Of a stretch of 64,000 nucleotides of DNA, positions 53,643 through 61,711 are shown in pieces (position 1 is the stretch's first letter; each line of letters begins with the position of its first letter). Origin of the DNA: Actinokineospora diospyrosa (lineage in GTDB: Bacteria; Actinomycetota; Actinomycetes; Mycobacteriales; Pseudonocardiaceae). The position numbers were made by a program, and so were the translations under genes. Where the stretch lies: the NCBI RefSeq assembly GCF_024171925.1, contig NZ_JAMTCO010000009.1, positions 276,705 to 340,704 of the forward strand, written 5' to 3'. Under the pieces are notes generated by a model, which was not told the DNA's origin, did no database searches, and was given only the letters and a program-made list of their open reading frames with translations.

Positions 53643-54097
53643 GCCCCGGGGGTCTCGGTGCTCGGGTCGGTGTCGGTGACCGGCGGCAGGCCGCGCTGCC
53701 TGCGGGCCTGGTCGAGCAGCGCGGTGATCAGGTCCAGGTTCGACCGGGGGAGCCCCATGGCGCGCTGGGCGATGCCGACCACGCCCCGGTCGCGCAGCAT
53801 CGCCAGCTGCTCGAGCTGCTCGCGCACCCGCTCGCCCTGGCCGTCCTCGTCGTCGAAGAAGTAGCTCGGGTTCACCCCGAAGAACCGGGCCAGCGCGACC
53901 AGCAGGTCCATCGACGGGCTGCTGCGCCTGCCGGTGCGCAGCATCGACAGGTACGCGCCGCTGACCCGCAACTCCGGGTTGACCCGCTTGACCTCGGCGG
54001 CGACCTCGGCGTTGGACCACTGCCGCCCCCGGGGACGGCTCAGCCGGAACAGCCGGTCCAGTCGCGCGGGCAACGGCGTGGAGCCGCCGTCGGACAT
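53639..54097 (-). CDS. XRE-family repressor of the ImmA operon
   Basis: 152 residues, ATG at 54097. HTH in residues 10-75: RLDRLFRLSRPRGRQWSNAE, VAAEVKRVNPELRVSGAYLS, MLRTGRRSSPSMDLLVALAR. FFGVNPSYFFDDED after it is a typical XRE dimer-like extension. The C-terminal 70 residues may hold the cleavage or interaction part. It is the first gene of the four-gene operon and lies about 50 bases from a TAACT-N3-AGTT palindrome, with a second copy 54 bases beyond; autorepression is likely. Confidence 0.9.
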   Translation of the reverse strand: MSDGGSTPLPARLDRLFRLSRPRGRQWSNAEVAAEVKRVNPELRVSGAYLSMLRTGRRSSPSMDLLVALARFFGVNPSYFFDDEDGQGERVREQLEQLAMLRDRGVVGIAQRAMGLPRSNLDLITALLDQARRQRGLPPVTDTDPSTETPGA

Positions 54098-54149
54098 CCC
54101 AACCCCCCACCAGTGGGTCGTCGCTACGAACCCGATCAGTGTCGCAGGG

Positions 54150-54162
54150 TAACTGTCAGTTG
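54150..54162. promoter_or_regulatory. Operator copy 1 upstream of XRE-ImmA operon
   Basis: TAACT-GTC-AGTTG, a near-palindrome. The same pattern recurs 54 bases away (TAACT-ACT-AGTTA). Proximal copy, 53 bases upstream of the XRE start. Confidence 0.55.
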
Positions 54163-54203
54163 ACAATCCGCCCACAAGGCCGGCTACGATGACCCACGAG
54201 AGT

Positions 54204-54216
54204 TAACTACTAGTTA
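54204..54216. promoter_or_regulatory. Operator copy 2 upstream of XRE-ImmA operon
   Basis: TAACT-ACT-AGTTA, a palindrome with a three-base centre, sharing the TAACT-N3-AGTT pattern with copy 1. Spacing of 54 bases between centres is about five helical turns, which would suit cooperative binding. Confidence 0.55.
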
Positions 54217-54304
54217 GAACGCCAACCGCGGGTGTGCCCGGCTGCGCCTCGGCGGGCTCGATCGAGTCGGGTCGGTTCCTGGCCACTGTGTGTGGGGGTG
54301 TGCC

Positions 54305-54337
54305 GTGTGGCGGGGTTCCGGGGGTACCCCGCCGCAC
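54305..54337. terminator. Stem-loop in the intergenic region
   Basis: GTGTGGCGGGGT (54305-54316) and ACCCCGCCGCAC (54326-54337) pair with one mismatch over a 9-base loop. Direction cannot be told. Confidence 0.45.
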
Positions 54338-54393
54338 GGGGCCCCGACCTCCGCTCGCACCACCGCTCACCAGCGGGTTGTGCGATACCCGGG

Positions 54394-54446
54394 AAAAAAG
54401 GAGTTCCGCGCTCAACCGGCCTGGGGGTTACCGGGAGCGCGGAACT
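54394..54446 (-). terminator. Rho-independent-type terminator on the minus strand
   Basis: AGTTCCGCGCTC (54402-54413) and GAGCGCGGAACT (54435-54446) form a perfect 12-bp stem with a 21-base loop. On the minus strand it is followed by six T (forward A at 54394-54399). It would end a transcript from the diguanylate cyclase gene about 440 bases upstream, or from an unrecognised gene or RNA in between. Confidence 0.75.
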
Positions 54447-54882
54447 ACATCTAGCGTAGTACGCCGACAGGCCCCGTGCACAGCGGCACGGGGAAATTCG
54501 TTGCCCGGCGTGTCGTCAGCGCCCTCCTCGAGTGGGGTGGTCGGTCCGGTCGCCACCCCTGGCGCACGCCTGTCTTGTGGCCGCCGCACCCGCTCCCACC
54601 ACGGGATCTTGACCTTGAACGGCCGTTGTGTGGGATTAACGCCGCGGCCCCGGCGATTGTGGCACCGGGTCGCCGAATGCGACGAAGGTCACATTCGGCA
54701 CCGTCGATCAGTCCACAAGGGACAGAGCGTCGCCCGCCCGGTCGAACGGTCGTGCCGGTGCCCCCACCTGAGTACTTCGGCATTCAACGACGTCCGCCCG
54801 CACCGCACGCGCCTCCTGCCCGGCCGTGTCATCCGGCAGCTTTGACCCGGATCTTCAGATCGCTGCCCGGTAGATCGCTGCC
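54447..54882. other. Intergenic region ahead of a T-run terminator
   Basis: About 435 bases between the stop of the diguanylate cyclase gene and the terminator. A minus-strand open frame (54451-54783) encodes an Arg/Gly/Pro-rich sequence without a family or normal codon pattern. No known structured RNA was recognised. It could be a long 3' untranslated region or an unrecognised small RNA. Confidence 0.4.
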
Positions 54883-56415
54883 CTATAGGTCGTCGGCGGG
54901 GGAGGGCTGGTCCAGCAGGACGACTCGGTCGCGGCCGTTGAGCTTGGCGGCGCCTAGAGCGCGGTCGGCCAGTTGCTGGAGGTCGGTCAGGTCGGTGCCG
55001 TGGTCCGGGGCGCAGGCGACGCCGATGGAGATGGTGCAGGGTGGGACGTCGTGGCCTAGGCGGACGCGGGGGCCCGCGGCGGGTAGTTCTATCGCGGTGT
55101 CCAGGCGGCGGACCGCGACTCGGATTCGTTCGGCCGCGATAAGGGCCTCGTCGGATGAGGTGTCCGGCAGGACTACCGCCAACTCTTCGCCGCCCCAACG
55201 GGAGAGGAGGTCGGTGGAGCGCGTGCTGGCGCACAGCGCCTCGGCGACCGCGCGCAGCACCTGGTCCCCGCCGAAGTGGGTGAGGCGGTCGTTCCACGTC
55301 TTGAAGTGGTCCAGGTCCAGCATCAGGACCGCGGTAGGCCTACCTGCCGCTTGGTCGGCGGCCACGACAGCGGCGGCTAGAGGTTCGAACCCACGCCGGT
55401 TACGCAGACCAGTCAGTGGGTCCGTGGTGGCATCTATGCGCAATCGGTCACGGTCCGCGGTGCGGACGGCGAGCCTGCCGAGGGTGCGCGTCTCCATCAC
55501 CGCCACCGCCAGCACCGCGAAGAGTGCCACCGGGGTGATCATCGCGGCCACGACGGCGCCCAGCCCGACCAGCAGGGTGTGTCCCAGCAGCAGGTTGTCC
55601 TCGTGGCTGCCCAACGTCGCGCCCAGGCTCCAGTTGCCGAACCGGACGCCCCGGTACACGCCCACCAACGCGGCCTCGACCAGGAAGTAGACGACCGCGG
55701 CGAGACCGAGCATGCCCATGAACCGCCACCCGTGCGCGGTGGCGAGCGCGGAGAAGTCGGTGGGCCACGCCTGTCCGACGAGCGTGCCGCGGACCAGGCT
55801 CACCGCCGCGACCGCCAGCAGGATCGCGGAGGTGTTGCCGAACCACACCGCCACCGGTCGTTGCGCGACGCGGAACCTGCGGACCCGCACAAAGGCCACC
55901 AGCAGTCCGGCGAGCAGCGGCGGTAGCAGCAACGCCGCGCTGAAGAACCAGATCGAGGCCTGGTCGACGTACTCGACCGCTCCGCGCTGCGTCCGCACCG
56001 AGCGACGGCGCCGCTCACTCGTCTCGGTCAGCTCGGTGTAGATCAGCGCGCAGGCCGCTAGAGCGAGGAACAAACCCCAGTCGCCGAGCGAAACTTCCGG
56101 TGCGCGCCAGATCGCCGCAGCGAGCCCGAGTGCGCCGCTGATGTAGATCGCCAGCAGCACCATGATGGTGGCCCGGTCGAAATCGCTGGTCTGGCGCTGC
56201 GTCGCGCCCCAGTCCTTGCGCTGCCTGGGGATTTCCCCGGCGCCACCCCTGCCGCCGGTTAAGCCACCGTCGATCGGCCGCGACAGCGCGAACGGGATCC
56301 CGGCGAACCGGGCGGTGCCGAGTTCGCCGTGTGAACGCCGACCGAGGTCGGCTCGGTAGCGGTGACTGGACCCGATCTCGTAGCGGTAGCCGGATCCAAC
56401 TCGGATTCCCCCCAT
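54883..56415 (-). CDS. Membrane diguanylate cyclase (GGDEF)
   Basis: 510 residues from the ATG at 56415 with GGGAGGTG upstream. A 90-residue basic N-terminus precedes about eight membrane helices (residues ~90-330: MVLLAIYISGALGLAAAIW, WFFSAALLLPPLLAGLLVAF). The catalytic domain has DATTDPLTGLRNRRGFE, DLDHFKTWNDR and SRWGGEELAVV as the GGEEL active site. The inhibitory I-site R-S-T-D lies exactly five residues before it. It should make cyclic di-GMP and be feedback-inhibited. No sensory domain of known type is seen in the membrane part. It is a single-gene unit. Confidence 0.93.
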   Translation of the reverse strand: MGGIRVGSGYRYEIGSSHRYRADLGRRSHGELGTARFAGIPFALSRPIDGGLTGGRGGAGEIPRQRKDWGATQRQTSDFDRATIMVLLAIYISGALGLAAAIWRAPEVSLGDWGLFLALAACALIYTELTETSERRRRSVRTQRGAVEYVDQASIWFFSAALLLPPLLAGLLVAFVRVRRFRVAQRPVAVWFGNTSAILLAVAAVSLVRGTLVGQAWPTDFSALATAHGWRFMGMLGLAAVVYFLVEAALVGVYRGVRFGNWSLGATLGSHEDNLLLGHTLLVGLGAVVAAMITPVALFAVLAVAVMETRTLGRLAVRTADRDRLRIDATTDPLTGLRNRRGFEPLAAAVVAADQAAGRPTAVLMLDLDHFKTWNDRLTHFGGDQVLRAVAEALCASTRSTDLLSRWGGEELAVVLPDTSSDEALIAAERIRVAVRRLDTAIELPAAGPRVRLGHDVPPCTISIGVACAPDHGTDLTDLQQLADRALGAAKLNGRDRVVLLDQPSPADDL

Positions 56416-56865
56416 ACCGCTCGCACCTCCCCGTGCGCAGCTCCCCCGAACAAGTGTGCGGACCCGCCGCGAGCGGGGAACCGGCGAGGTGGCTGTCGAG
56501 TCCGTCGGAGCGGGCACCGACGCGCGGTGGGACACCCCCAGGAGCCCGGCTTCGCACGACCACCACCTTGCGTTCCCCCGCGGGCGCAAGTTCCTCGAGG
56601 GAAACCCTAGGGCACAGGGGGATCACGACGACGGCATTGCCGGAGGATCCTGACCAACCACTCATTCGGAGCAGCGCGACACCGGCGAACGGAGTACGCG
56701 GTCCGCTGCGAGCGGGCGTCCTCAGGTCGTCGGGCGGACCAATCGCTCGACCGTCGAGTTAACGCACGGTCATGCGGTGATCTCGGGGCGCTGGGCGGGG
56801 TTCAGTCTGCGCGACCGGTGCCCCGGTGTCGAGGGTTTCACCGGGTGGGACCCGGCGAACACGGA

Positions 56866-56906
56866 GAGGCCGCGGCGGTGGATTGGTGGACCACCGCCGC
56901 AGCCTC
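56866..56906. terminator. Stem-loop, second hairpin after binding-protein gene
   Basis: GAGGC-C-GCGGCGGTGG and CCACCGCCGC-A-GCCTC pair over a 9-base loop with one internal mismatch. Confidence 0.5.
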
Positions 56907-56968
56907 TGGGTGAAATCTACTCTTTCTCCCACGGCAGCCGGACCGCCATTTCCCGCCACCGACGCCGC

Positions 56969-57002
56969 GAGAGCGGTGCTCTCCGTTGTGAGCACCGCTC
57001 TC
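56969..57002 (-). terminator. Terminator after sulfonate-type binding-protein gene
   Basis: GAGAGCGGTGCTC (56969-56981) and GAGCACCGCTCTC (56990-57002) form a perfect 13-bp stem with an 8-base loop, 57 bases past the stop of the minus-strand gene. Confidence 0.75.
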
Positions 57003-57058
57003 GCGCCGTCGTCGGTCCTGCCGGGAGCGCCGCTCACGATCGAGAGCAGCGCTCGCTC

Positions 57059-58039
57059 CTAGTGCGCCTCGAATCCGGTGTCGATGTAGTCGGAGAGGTT
57101 CTTGCCGCCGGGGAAGAGACCCTGGGCCACCCAGGTGTCGTAGGTCTTCTGCAGCTTGGCCGCCAGGTCGGCGTTCACCGGGATCCGCTGGTAGGCGGTC
57201 TCATCCGGGCGGACCTGCGTGGCCACCGCGAGCGGCTGGTGGGCGAACTCGGCGTACCACTTGTCGAACGCGTCGGGCTTGCTGCGCGACCAGTCGTAGG
57301 CGCGGTCGAGACGACTGGTGAAGTCCTTGATCGCGTCGCGCTTGCCGGTGTCGCCCAAGGCCTTCTCGGTCGCGCTCAGCACGTTGAGACCGGTGTTGAC
57401 CCCCGTGCCGTCGCTCAGCACCCGCGCGCCCTGTTCGGTCCTGGCGCGCACGGCGTAGACCGACCAGGTGGCCCAGGCGTCGATCTGGCCGGTGGAGAAG
57501 GCGGCGTTGGCCTCCGTGGGGGCCAGGAAGTTCAGCGTCACGTCTTTGTCGGACAGGCCCGCCTTGGCGAGCTCGCCGATCACCAGGTAGTGCGCGACGC
57601 TGCCCTTGGTGGTGGGGGAGACGCGTTTGCCGCGCAGGTCCGCGACCGCCTTCGCCGGGCTGTCCTTGGGGACCAGCAGGTACGTGCCCCGGCCGCCGTT
57701 GGCCCAGGCCGCCGCGACCTTGATCTTGGAGCCGTTGGCGATGGCGGTGACGGTGGGCGAGTCGCTCGCGCCGCCGATGTCGATGGCGTCCGCGCGCAGC
57801 GCCTCGTGCAGGTTCACCGCGGCCGCGAACTGCGACCACTCGATCTCGTACGGCAGGTCGTCGAGCAGGCCCGCCGCGCGCAGCCGCGACTGGGTCGCGC
57901 CGGTCTGGTCGCCGACCCGCAGCACCACCTTGCCGCCGGTGGCCGGGGTGGCGGACCCGCACGCGGTCAGTGCGGCCGCGCCGAGCACGGCGACCAGGGC
58001 CACCAGCAGGGTTGTGGACAGGGCACGTTTCGAGCGCAT
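57059..58039 (-). CDS. SsuA/NrtA-type substrate-binding lipoprotein
   Basis: 326 residues, ATG at 58039, lipoprotein signal with Cys27 (MRSKRALSTTLLVALVAVLG, then LTACGS). The mature part follows the NMT1/SsuA fold: LRVGDQTGATQSRLRAAGLL, IEWSQFAAAVNLHEALRADA, IDIGGASDSPTVTAIANGS and LVPKDSPAKAVADLRGKRVS. Such proteins bind aliphatic sulfonates, taurine or nitrate for ABC importers. The permease and ATPase genes are absent nearby, so it may supply a distant transporter. The LLM monooxygenase operon upstream supports sulfonate use (inference). Confidence 0.88.
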   Translation of the reverse strand: MRSKRALSTTLLVALVAVLGAAALTACGSATPATGGKVVLRVGDQTGATQSRLRAAGLLDDLPYEIEWSQFAAAVNLHEALRADAIDIGGASDSPTVTAIANGSKIKVAAAWANGGRGTYLLVPKDSPAKAVADLRGKRVSPTTKGSVAHYLVIGELAKAGLSDKDVTLNFLAPTEANAAFSTGQIDAWATWSVYAVRARTEQGARVLSDGTGVNTGLNVLSATEKALGDTGKRDAIKDFTSRLDRAYDWSRSKPDAFDKWYAEFAHQPLAVATQVRPDETAYQRIPVNADLAAKLQKTYDTWVAQGLFPGGKNLSDYIDTGFEAH

Positions 58040-58119
58040 GCGGGTACTCCCAGGGCGCGGAGGGGATCGAGCGAAACGCTCACGAACTGGTGTCCATTCT
58101 CGCCACCCACCCGCGCCAG

Positions 58120-59031
58120 TCAACGGTCCCAGGCTCGTTCCCAGGACCCGAGACGGTCTTCCGCGATCCACAGTGGACCGTTCGCGGTCGGCACCGCGAC
58201 GCCGGGGGCGCGGTCGACCCCGGCCAGCAGCGCCAGTTCCGGACCGGTCACCGTCTCGTAGCGCGCCAACGCCTGCGCGGCCGTCAACGGCGGACCGGGC
58301 TCTAGTTGGATGCCCGCAGCGTTGCGGACCGCGTCGACGTACTGCCGCAGTGGACGCCACCCCGGCACGACGAACCTCCCACCGGGACCGGCGAACACCA
58401 GTGTGGGCAACGCATAGCGGACGCCGCCGTCGATCTCCTTGGCCCTACCGCTGTGCGGTCCCGGTTCGGCGATGGCCAGCACCTCGGCGCACGGCCGCCT
58501 GGTCTCGGCGTGGTCCGCGCGCACCGCGTCCGCCGCCGTGGCCAGGTCCGCGAGCAAGCGGTCGACGTCCAGGCCCGGCACACCGGTCACCGCGCGGCGG
58601 ATCCCCGGTTCGTCGTCGGCGGGAGTGCCCGCGATGAACGTGCTTTCCCGCAACCGCCGCACCACCAGCGCGCCGACCTCGTCCCCCTGGGCCAGCGCGG
58701 CCGTGCCCGCCAGGGACGCGGGCCAGCTCGACCTCGTCAGCCACCCCAACCGACCCGCGTGCGGCGCCCCGGTGTGCTCGGCGACCCGCGCGATGAACCC
58801 CGCGTACCACGCGGCCTCCGCGTCCGGGTCCGGCGCCGGGTCGTCCCCCTCGTCGAACAGGATGCCGAACACCCGCCGCCACCGCACCGGGGTACCCGAG
58901 GTGGCCAGCCGCAACCGCAACCAGCGCAGCTTCGGCTCGGTGCCCCACGCCCACGGGCAGGCCGGGTCGGTGTACTCGGTGACGGCCAGCGCCGCGGTGA
59001 TCGACAGCGCCGTGGTGACCGGCACGGCCAT
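58120..59031 (-). CDS. DsbA/FrnE-like thioredoxin-fold protein
   Basis: 303 residues, ATG at 59031, overlapping the cupin stop (ATGA). The DPACPWAWGTEP motif is the DsbA-FrnE type D-P-x-C-P-W-x-W, with a single active-site Cys. A helical insertion follows, and the C-terminal part carries YALPTLVFAGPGGRFVVPGW as the cis-Pro beta strand of the thioredoxin fold. It is cytosolic (no signal peptide) and may be a mycothiol- or glutathione-dependent isomerase or transferase. It sits in the operon with LLM, hydrolase, Rrf2 and cupin genes. Confidence 0.8.
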   Translation of the reverse strand: MAVPVTTALSITAALAVTEYTDPACPWAWGTEPKLRWLRLRLATSGTPVRWRRVFGILFDEGDDPAPDPDAEAAWYAGFIARVAEHTGAPHAGRLGWLTRSSWPASLAGTAALAQGDEVGALVVRRLRESTFIAGTPADDEPGIRRAVTGVPGLDVDRLLADLATAADAVRADHAETRRPCAEVLAIAEPGPHSGRAKEIDGGVRYALPTLVFAGPGGRFVVPGWRPLRQYVDAVRNAAGIQLEPGPPLTAAQALARYETVTGPELALLAGVDRAPGVAVPTANGPLWIAEDRLGSWERAWDR

Positions 59032-59480
59032 CAGGTGTGCTCGACCGGCGCCCACAGGCTCGGCAGGTTCACCACGATCCCCTCCTGGCTGCTCCGCGCG
59101 ATGATCACCACGGCCGGTTCGCCGCCCGGGTTCTCCTCGCGGTGCGGCACGTAGGGCGGCACGAAGATGTAGTCGCCCGGCCCGGTCTCCAGCCGCACCT
59201 CCTGGTCGCCCTCGGCGAAGACGAACACCGGGTTGCCCGACTTGACGTAGATCGCGGTCTCCGCCTCGCCGTGGTGGTGGTCGCCGGAGTTGGTGCCCGG
59301 CCCCACGTGCGTCTCGCCCATCCACACCTTGGTCGACCCGACCGTCTTGCCCGACACCGCCTCGAGCCTGCGCATCCCGCTGGTCTGCGAGGTGTCGCCG
59401 GTGAGGTCGGCGCCGCGGATGTGGCGCAGCGGGCGGTGCCAGTCCTCGGTGCCCGCCACCAGGTCATCCTGCTTGCTCAT
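59031..59480 (-). CDS. Cupin-domain protein
   Basis: 149 residues, ATG at 59480 inside the end of the Rrf2 gene (17-base overlap). Cupin motif 1 is G-x5-H-x-H-x3,4-E (GDHHHGEAETAIYV), and motif 2 lies near EVRLETGPGDYIFVPPYVPH. The two His of the first motif, Glu and the later His make a metal site. Probably a small metal-dependent dioxygenase or isomerase; substrate unknown. Confidence 0.87.
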   Translation of the reverse strand: MSKQDDLVAGTEDWHRPLRHIRGADLTGDTSQTSGMRRLEAVSGKTVGSTKVWMGETHVGPGTNSGDHHHGEAETAIYVKSGNPVFVFAEGDQEVRLETGPGDYIFVPPYVPHREENPGGEPAVVIIARSSQEGIVVNLPSLWAPVEHT

Positions 59481-59919
59481 GGGGTCCTTCCCGGAAGGGG
59501 ACCCGGCGCTGGGCGCGCTCGGGTCCGGTGAGCAGGTGGGCGATGGTCCTCGCCCCCAACACCTGGTCGAGTTGGGCCTGCACGTCGGCCCAGAGCCCGG
59601 CCAGGTGGGTCGCGGTGCCGTGGTAGTCCAGCGCGGGGCGCGCCTCGCCGCGCACGCTCAGGTGCTCGCCGTCCACCGCGGTCACCGCGTCCAGCACGGT
59701 GATCAGCGCGGCGTCGCGGGCCAGCCAGTAGCCGCCCTCGCAGCCGCGCTGGCTGCGCACCAGCCCGGCTTGGCGCAGGTCCCGCAGCACCGCCTTGATG
59801 AACCGCGGCGGGATGTCCTGTGTGGACGCCACGGCCTCGCAGGTGATCGGGCGGGACGTGTTCGCGGCCAGTTCCAACAGGACCCGGATCGCGTAGTCCG
59901 CCTTGGCCGAGAAGCGCAT
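59464..59919 (-). CDS. Rrf2-family regulator without Fe-S cysteines
   Basis: 151 residues, ATG at 59919 (MRFSAKADYAIRVLLELAAN), the usual Rrf2 start; a GTG at 59931 would overlap the upstream stop and add four residues. HTH: CEAVASTQDIPPRFIKAVLR, LRQAGLVRSQRGCEGGYWLA. The three clustered Cys of IscR/NsrR near residue 95-106 are missing, so it is a non-Fe-S member like CymR, which controls sulfur metabolism in Bacillus. It fits an organosulfur operon. It may act on the inverted repeat at 61746-61760. Confidence 0.9.
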   Translation of the reverse strand: MRFSAKADYAIRVLLELAANTSRPITCEAVASTQDIPPRFIKAVLRDLRQAGLVRSQRGCEGGYWLARDAALITVLDAVTAVDGEHLSVRGEARPALDYHGTATHLAGLWADVQAQLDQVLGARTIAHLLTGPERAQRRVPFREGPHEQAG

Positions 59920-59927
59920 GCCCGCCG

Positions 59928-60569
59928 TCACGCCCGCGCGAGCACGGCCGCGCCCGTGCGGACCCGCTCCAGGAACTCGACGACCTCGGTGGCCACGCTG
60001 TCGTGGTCGAGGTCGTTGAGCACGTCGTGCTTGCCGCCGGGGACCTCGACGAACCGCGCGCCCACCCGCTCGGCGATGACGCTGGCCACCGCGATGTCGG
60101 CGACCGCGTCGGCGCCGCCGTGCAGGAACAGCGCGGGTACGCCGATCTCGGTCGCCAGCGCCAAGTCCGGTTCGGTGTTGAGCGCGCCCCGCACGAACTC
60201 GCGGTCGCCTTCGAGCAGCGCGCGGTGATCGGGGCACGACGTGCGCTCGGCGAGCTCCTCGGCCCACGGCAGCGTCGGTCCGGCGCCGTGCGGCAGGCCC
60301 GCGATCACGACCGCGTCCACACCGGGCACGTCGGCGAGCGACAGGGCCGCCACGGCGCCGATGTCGCTGCCCACCAGGACAACCGTGCCGGTGATCCGGG
60401 CGATCGCCTCCGGTGCTTGTTCCGCTGAGGTGGCGACAACGCGGTAGCCGTCCTTGGCGAGCCGGGTGCCGAACCGTTGGTAGACACCGGGATGCTCGCC
60501 GCGGCCGGTCAACACGACCGCGGTGCCGCGCGCGGCCATCCCCGCGGGTGGGGTCCAGTGCCGGGTCAT
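59928..60569 (-). CDS. Alpha/beta hydrolase
   Basis: 213 residues, ATG at 60569 overlapping the LLM stop (ATGA). A compact alpha/beta hydrolase: VVLTGRGEHPGVYQRFGTRL near the start, VVLVGSDIGAVAALSLADV with Asp in place of the usual Ser nucleophile (G-S-D-I-G), LFLHGGADAVAD for the acid and PGGKHDVLNDL for the His. An Asp nucleophile is typical of dehalogenase-type enzymes, but the assignment is uncertain. It belongs to the sulfur-type operon. Confidence 0.8.
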   Translation of the reverse strand: MTRHWTPPAGMAARGTAVVLTGRGEHPGVYQRFGTRLAKDGYRVVATSAEQAPEAIARITGTVVLVGSDIGAVAALSLADVPGVDAVVIAGLPHGAGPTLPWAEELAERTSCPDHRALLEGDREFVRGALNTEPDLALATEIGVPALFLHGGADAVADIAVASVIAERVGARFVEVPGGKHDVLNDLDHDSVATEVVEFLERVRTGAAVLARA

Positions 60570-61654
60570 ACCGCCACCAGTTCCCGCCCGGCCAGCTCCT
60601 GGCGGACCAGTGGGAGCAGGTGGCGGCCGTAGTCGATGGCGTCGTCGAGCGGGTCGTAGCCGCGGATGAGCAGGGTGGTCACGCCGATGTCGACGTAGTC
60701 CAGCAGGGCCTTGGCCACCGTCTCCGGGGTGCCGACCAGCGCGGTGGAGTTGCCCGCCGCCCCGGTGGCCGTGGCCGTTGGAGTCCACAGTGCACGGTCG
60801 TGCCGCTCGCCCTTGCGCGCGGCCTCGAGCAGGCGCAGGCTGCCCACGTTGGTCGGCTCGGCGCCGCGCCACTGCTTGGTGACCGCGACCGCGGCCGATC
60901 CCTTGATGGTGTCGAGGATCCGGTGCGCCCGCGCCCAGGCCAGCTCCTCGGTCGGGCCGAGGATCGGGCGGAACGAGACGCTGATGCCCGGCGCGGGACG
61001 TCCCGCCGCCTCGGCCGCGGCCCGGATGGACGCGATCTGCTGCGCGGTCTCGGCCAGCGGCTCACCCCACAGCGCGAACGTGTCGGCGTGCTTGCCGCCC
61101 ACCCGGTAGGCGGCCTCGGAGGAGCCTCCGAAGTAGAGTGGGAGCGCGGGACCGTTGAGGGGTCGGACCTCGGCGCGGTAGCCGTCGACGCGGTAGTAGG
61201 TCCCGTTGTGCGAGAAGGGATCCTCCGCCCGCCAGGCCGCCTTGAGCACGTCGAGGTACTCGTCGGTGCGGGCGTAGCGCTCGTCCTTGCCCAGGTAGTC
61301 GCCGTCGCGGGCCTGCTCGACATCGCTGCCGCCGGTGATGATGTGCACCGCGACCCGGCCACCGCTGAAGTGGTCCAGCGTGGCGAACGCCCGCGCTGCC
61401 AACGTGGGGGCGACGAATCCCGGCCGGTGCGCGACCAACAGCCCCAAGCGCTCTGTTTGCGCGGCGGCGAACGCGGCGACCTGCTGCCCCTCCGGCCAGC
61501 CCGACCCGTAGCCGATGAGCACCCGGTCGAAGCCGCCGTCCTCGTGGGCCCGCGCGAACCGGCGCACGTAGTCCCGATCGATCACCGGCCCCGACGGGGG
61601 CCTGGTCTCGCTCTGGTCCCGGGTGCCGATCATGCCGACGAACTCGACGGTCAT
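60566..61654 (-). CDS. SsuD-like FMN-dependent alkanesulfonate-type monooxygenase
   Basis: 362 residues, ATG at 61654 behind GGAAGGAAAG. Luciferase-fold with family blocks: GGFDRVLIGYGSGWPEGQQV, LLVAHRPGFVAPTLAARAFA, TLDHFSGGRVAVHIITGGSD, ARTDEYLDVLKAAWRAEDPF, and the flavin/substrate site near PLYFGGSSEAAYRVGGKHAD. Closest to the SsuD/SfnG group, which releases sulfite from sulfonates or sulfones using FMNH2. No SsuE-type reductase is adjacent. First gene of the operon with hydrolase, Rrf2, cupin and DsbA-like genes. Confidence 0.9.
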   Translation of the reverse strand: MTVEFVGMIGTRDQSETRPPSGPVIDRDYVRRFARAHEDGGFDRVLIGYGSGWPEGQQVAAFAAAQTERLGLLVAHRPGFVAPTLAARAFATLDHFSGGRVAVHIITGGSDVEQARDGDYLGKDERYARTDEYLDVLKAAWRAEDPFSHNGTYYRVDGYRAEVRPLNGPALPLYFGGSSEAAYRVGGKHADTFALWGEPLAETAQQIASIRAAAEAAGRPAPGISVSFRPILGPTEELAWARAHRILDTIKGSAAVAVTKQWRGAEPTNVGSLRLLEAARKGERHDRALWTPTATATGAAGNSTALVGTPETVAKALLDYVDIGVTTLLIRGYDPLDDAIDYGRHLLPLVRQELAGRELVAV

Positions 61655-61711
61655 CAGCTTTCCTTCCACCGCTCGCGAAACAGCCAACCCGACCGGCCCA
61701 GCGAACGACAC

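Larger units (their letters stand above)
56416..57058. other. Intergenic region upstream of the diguanylate cyclase gene
   Basis: About 640 bases without a supported gene. It holds two strong stem-loops (56866-56906 and 56969-57002). The part 56416-56860 is the probable promoter and 5' leader of the cyclase gene. I looked for a cyclic di-GMP riboswitch core and did not find it. Confidence 0.45.

Noticed and set aside
54451-54783. Minus-strand 110-codon frame
   Set aside because: No family, odd composition (Arg/Gly/Pro) and no ribosome site; kept only as part of the intergenic note.
56600-56860. Possible riboswitch ahead of the diguanylate cyclase gene
   Set aside because: No match to the conserved cores of c-di-GMP-I, ydaO or cobalamin classes that I could recognise.
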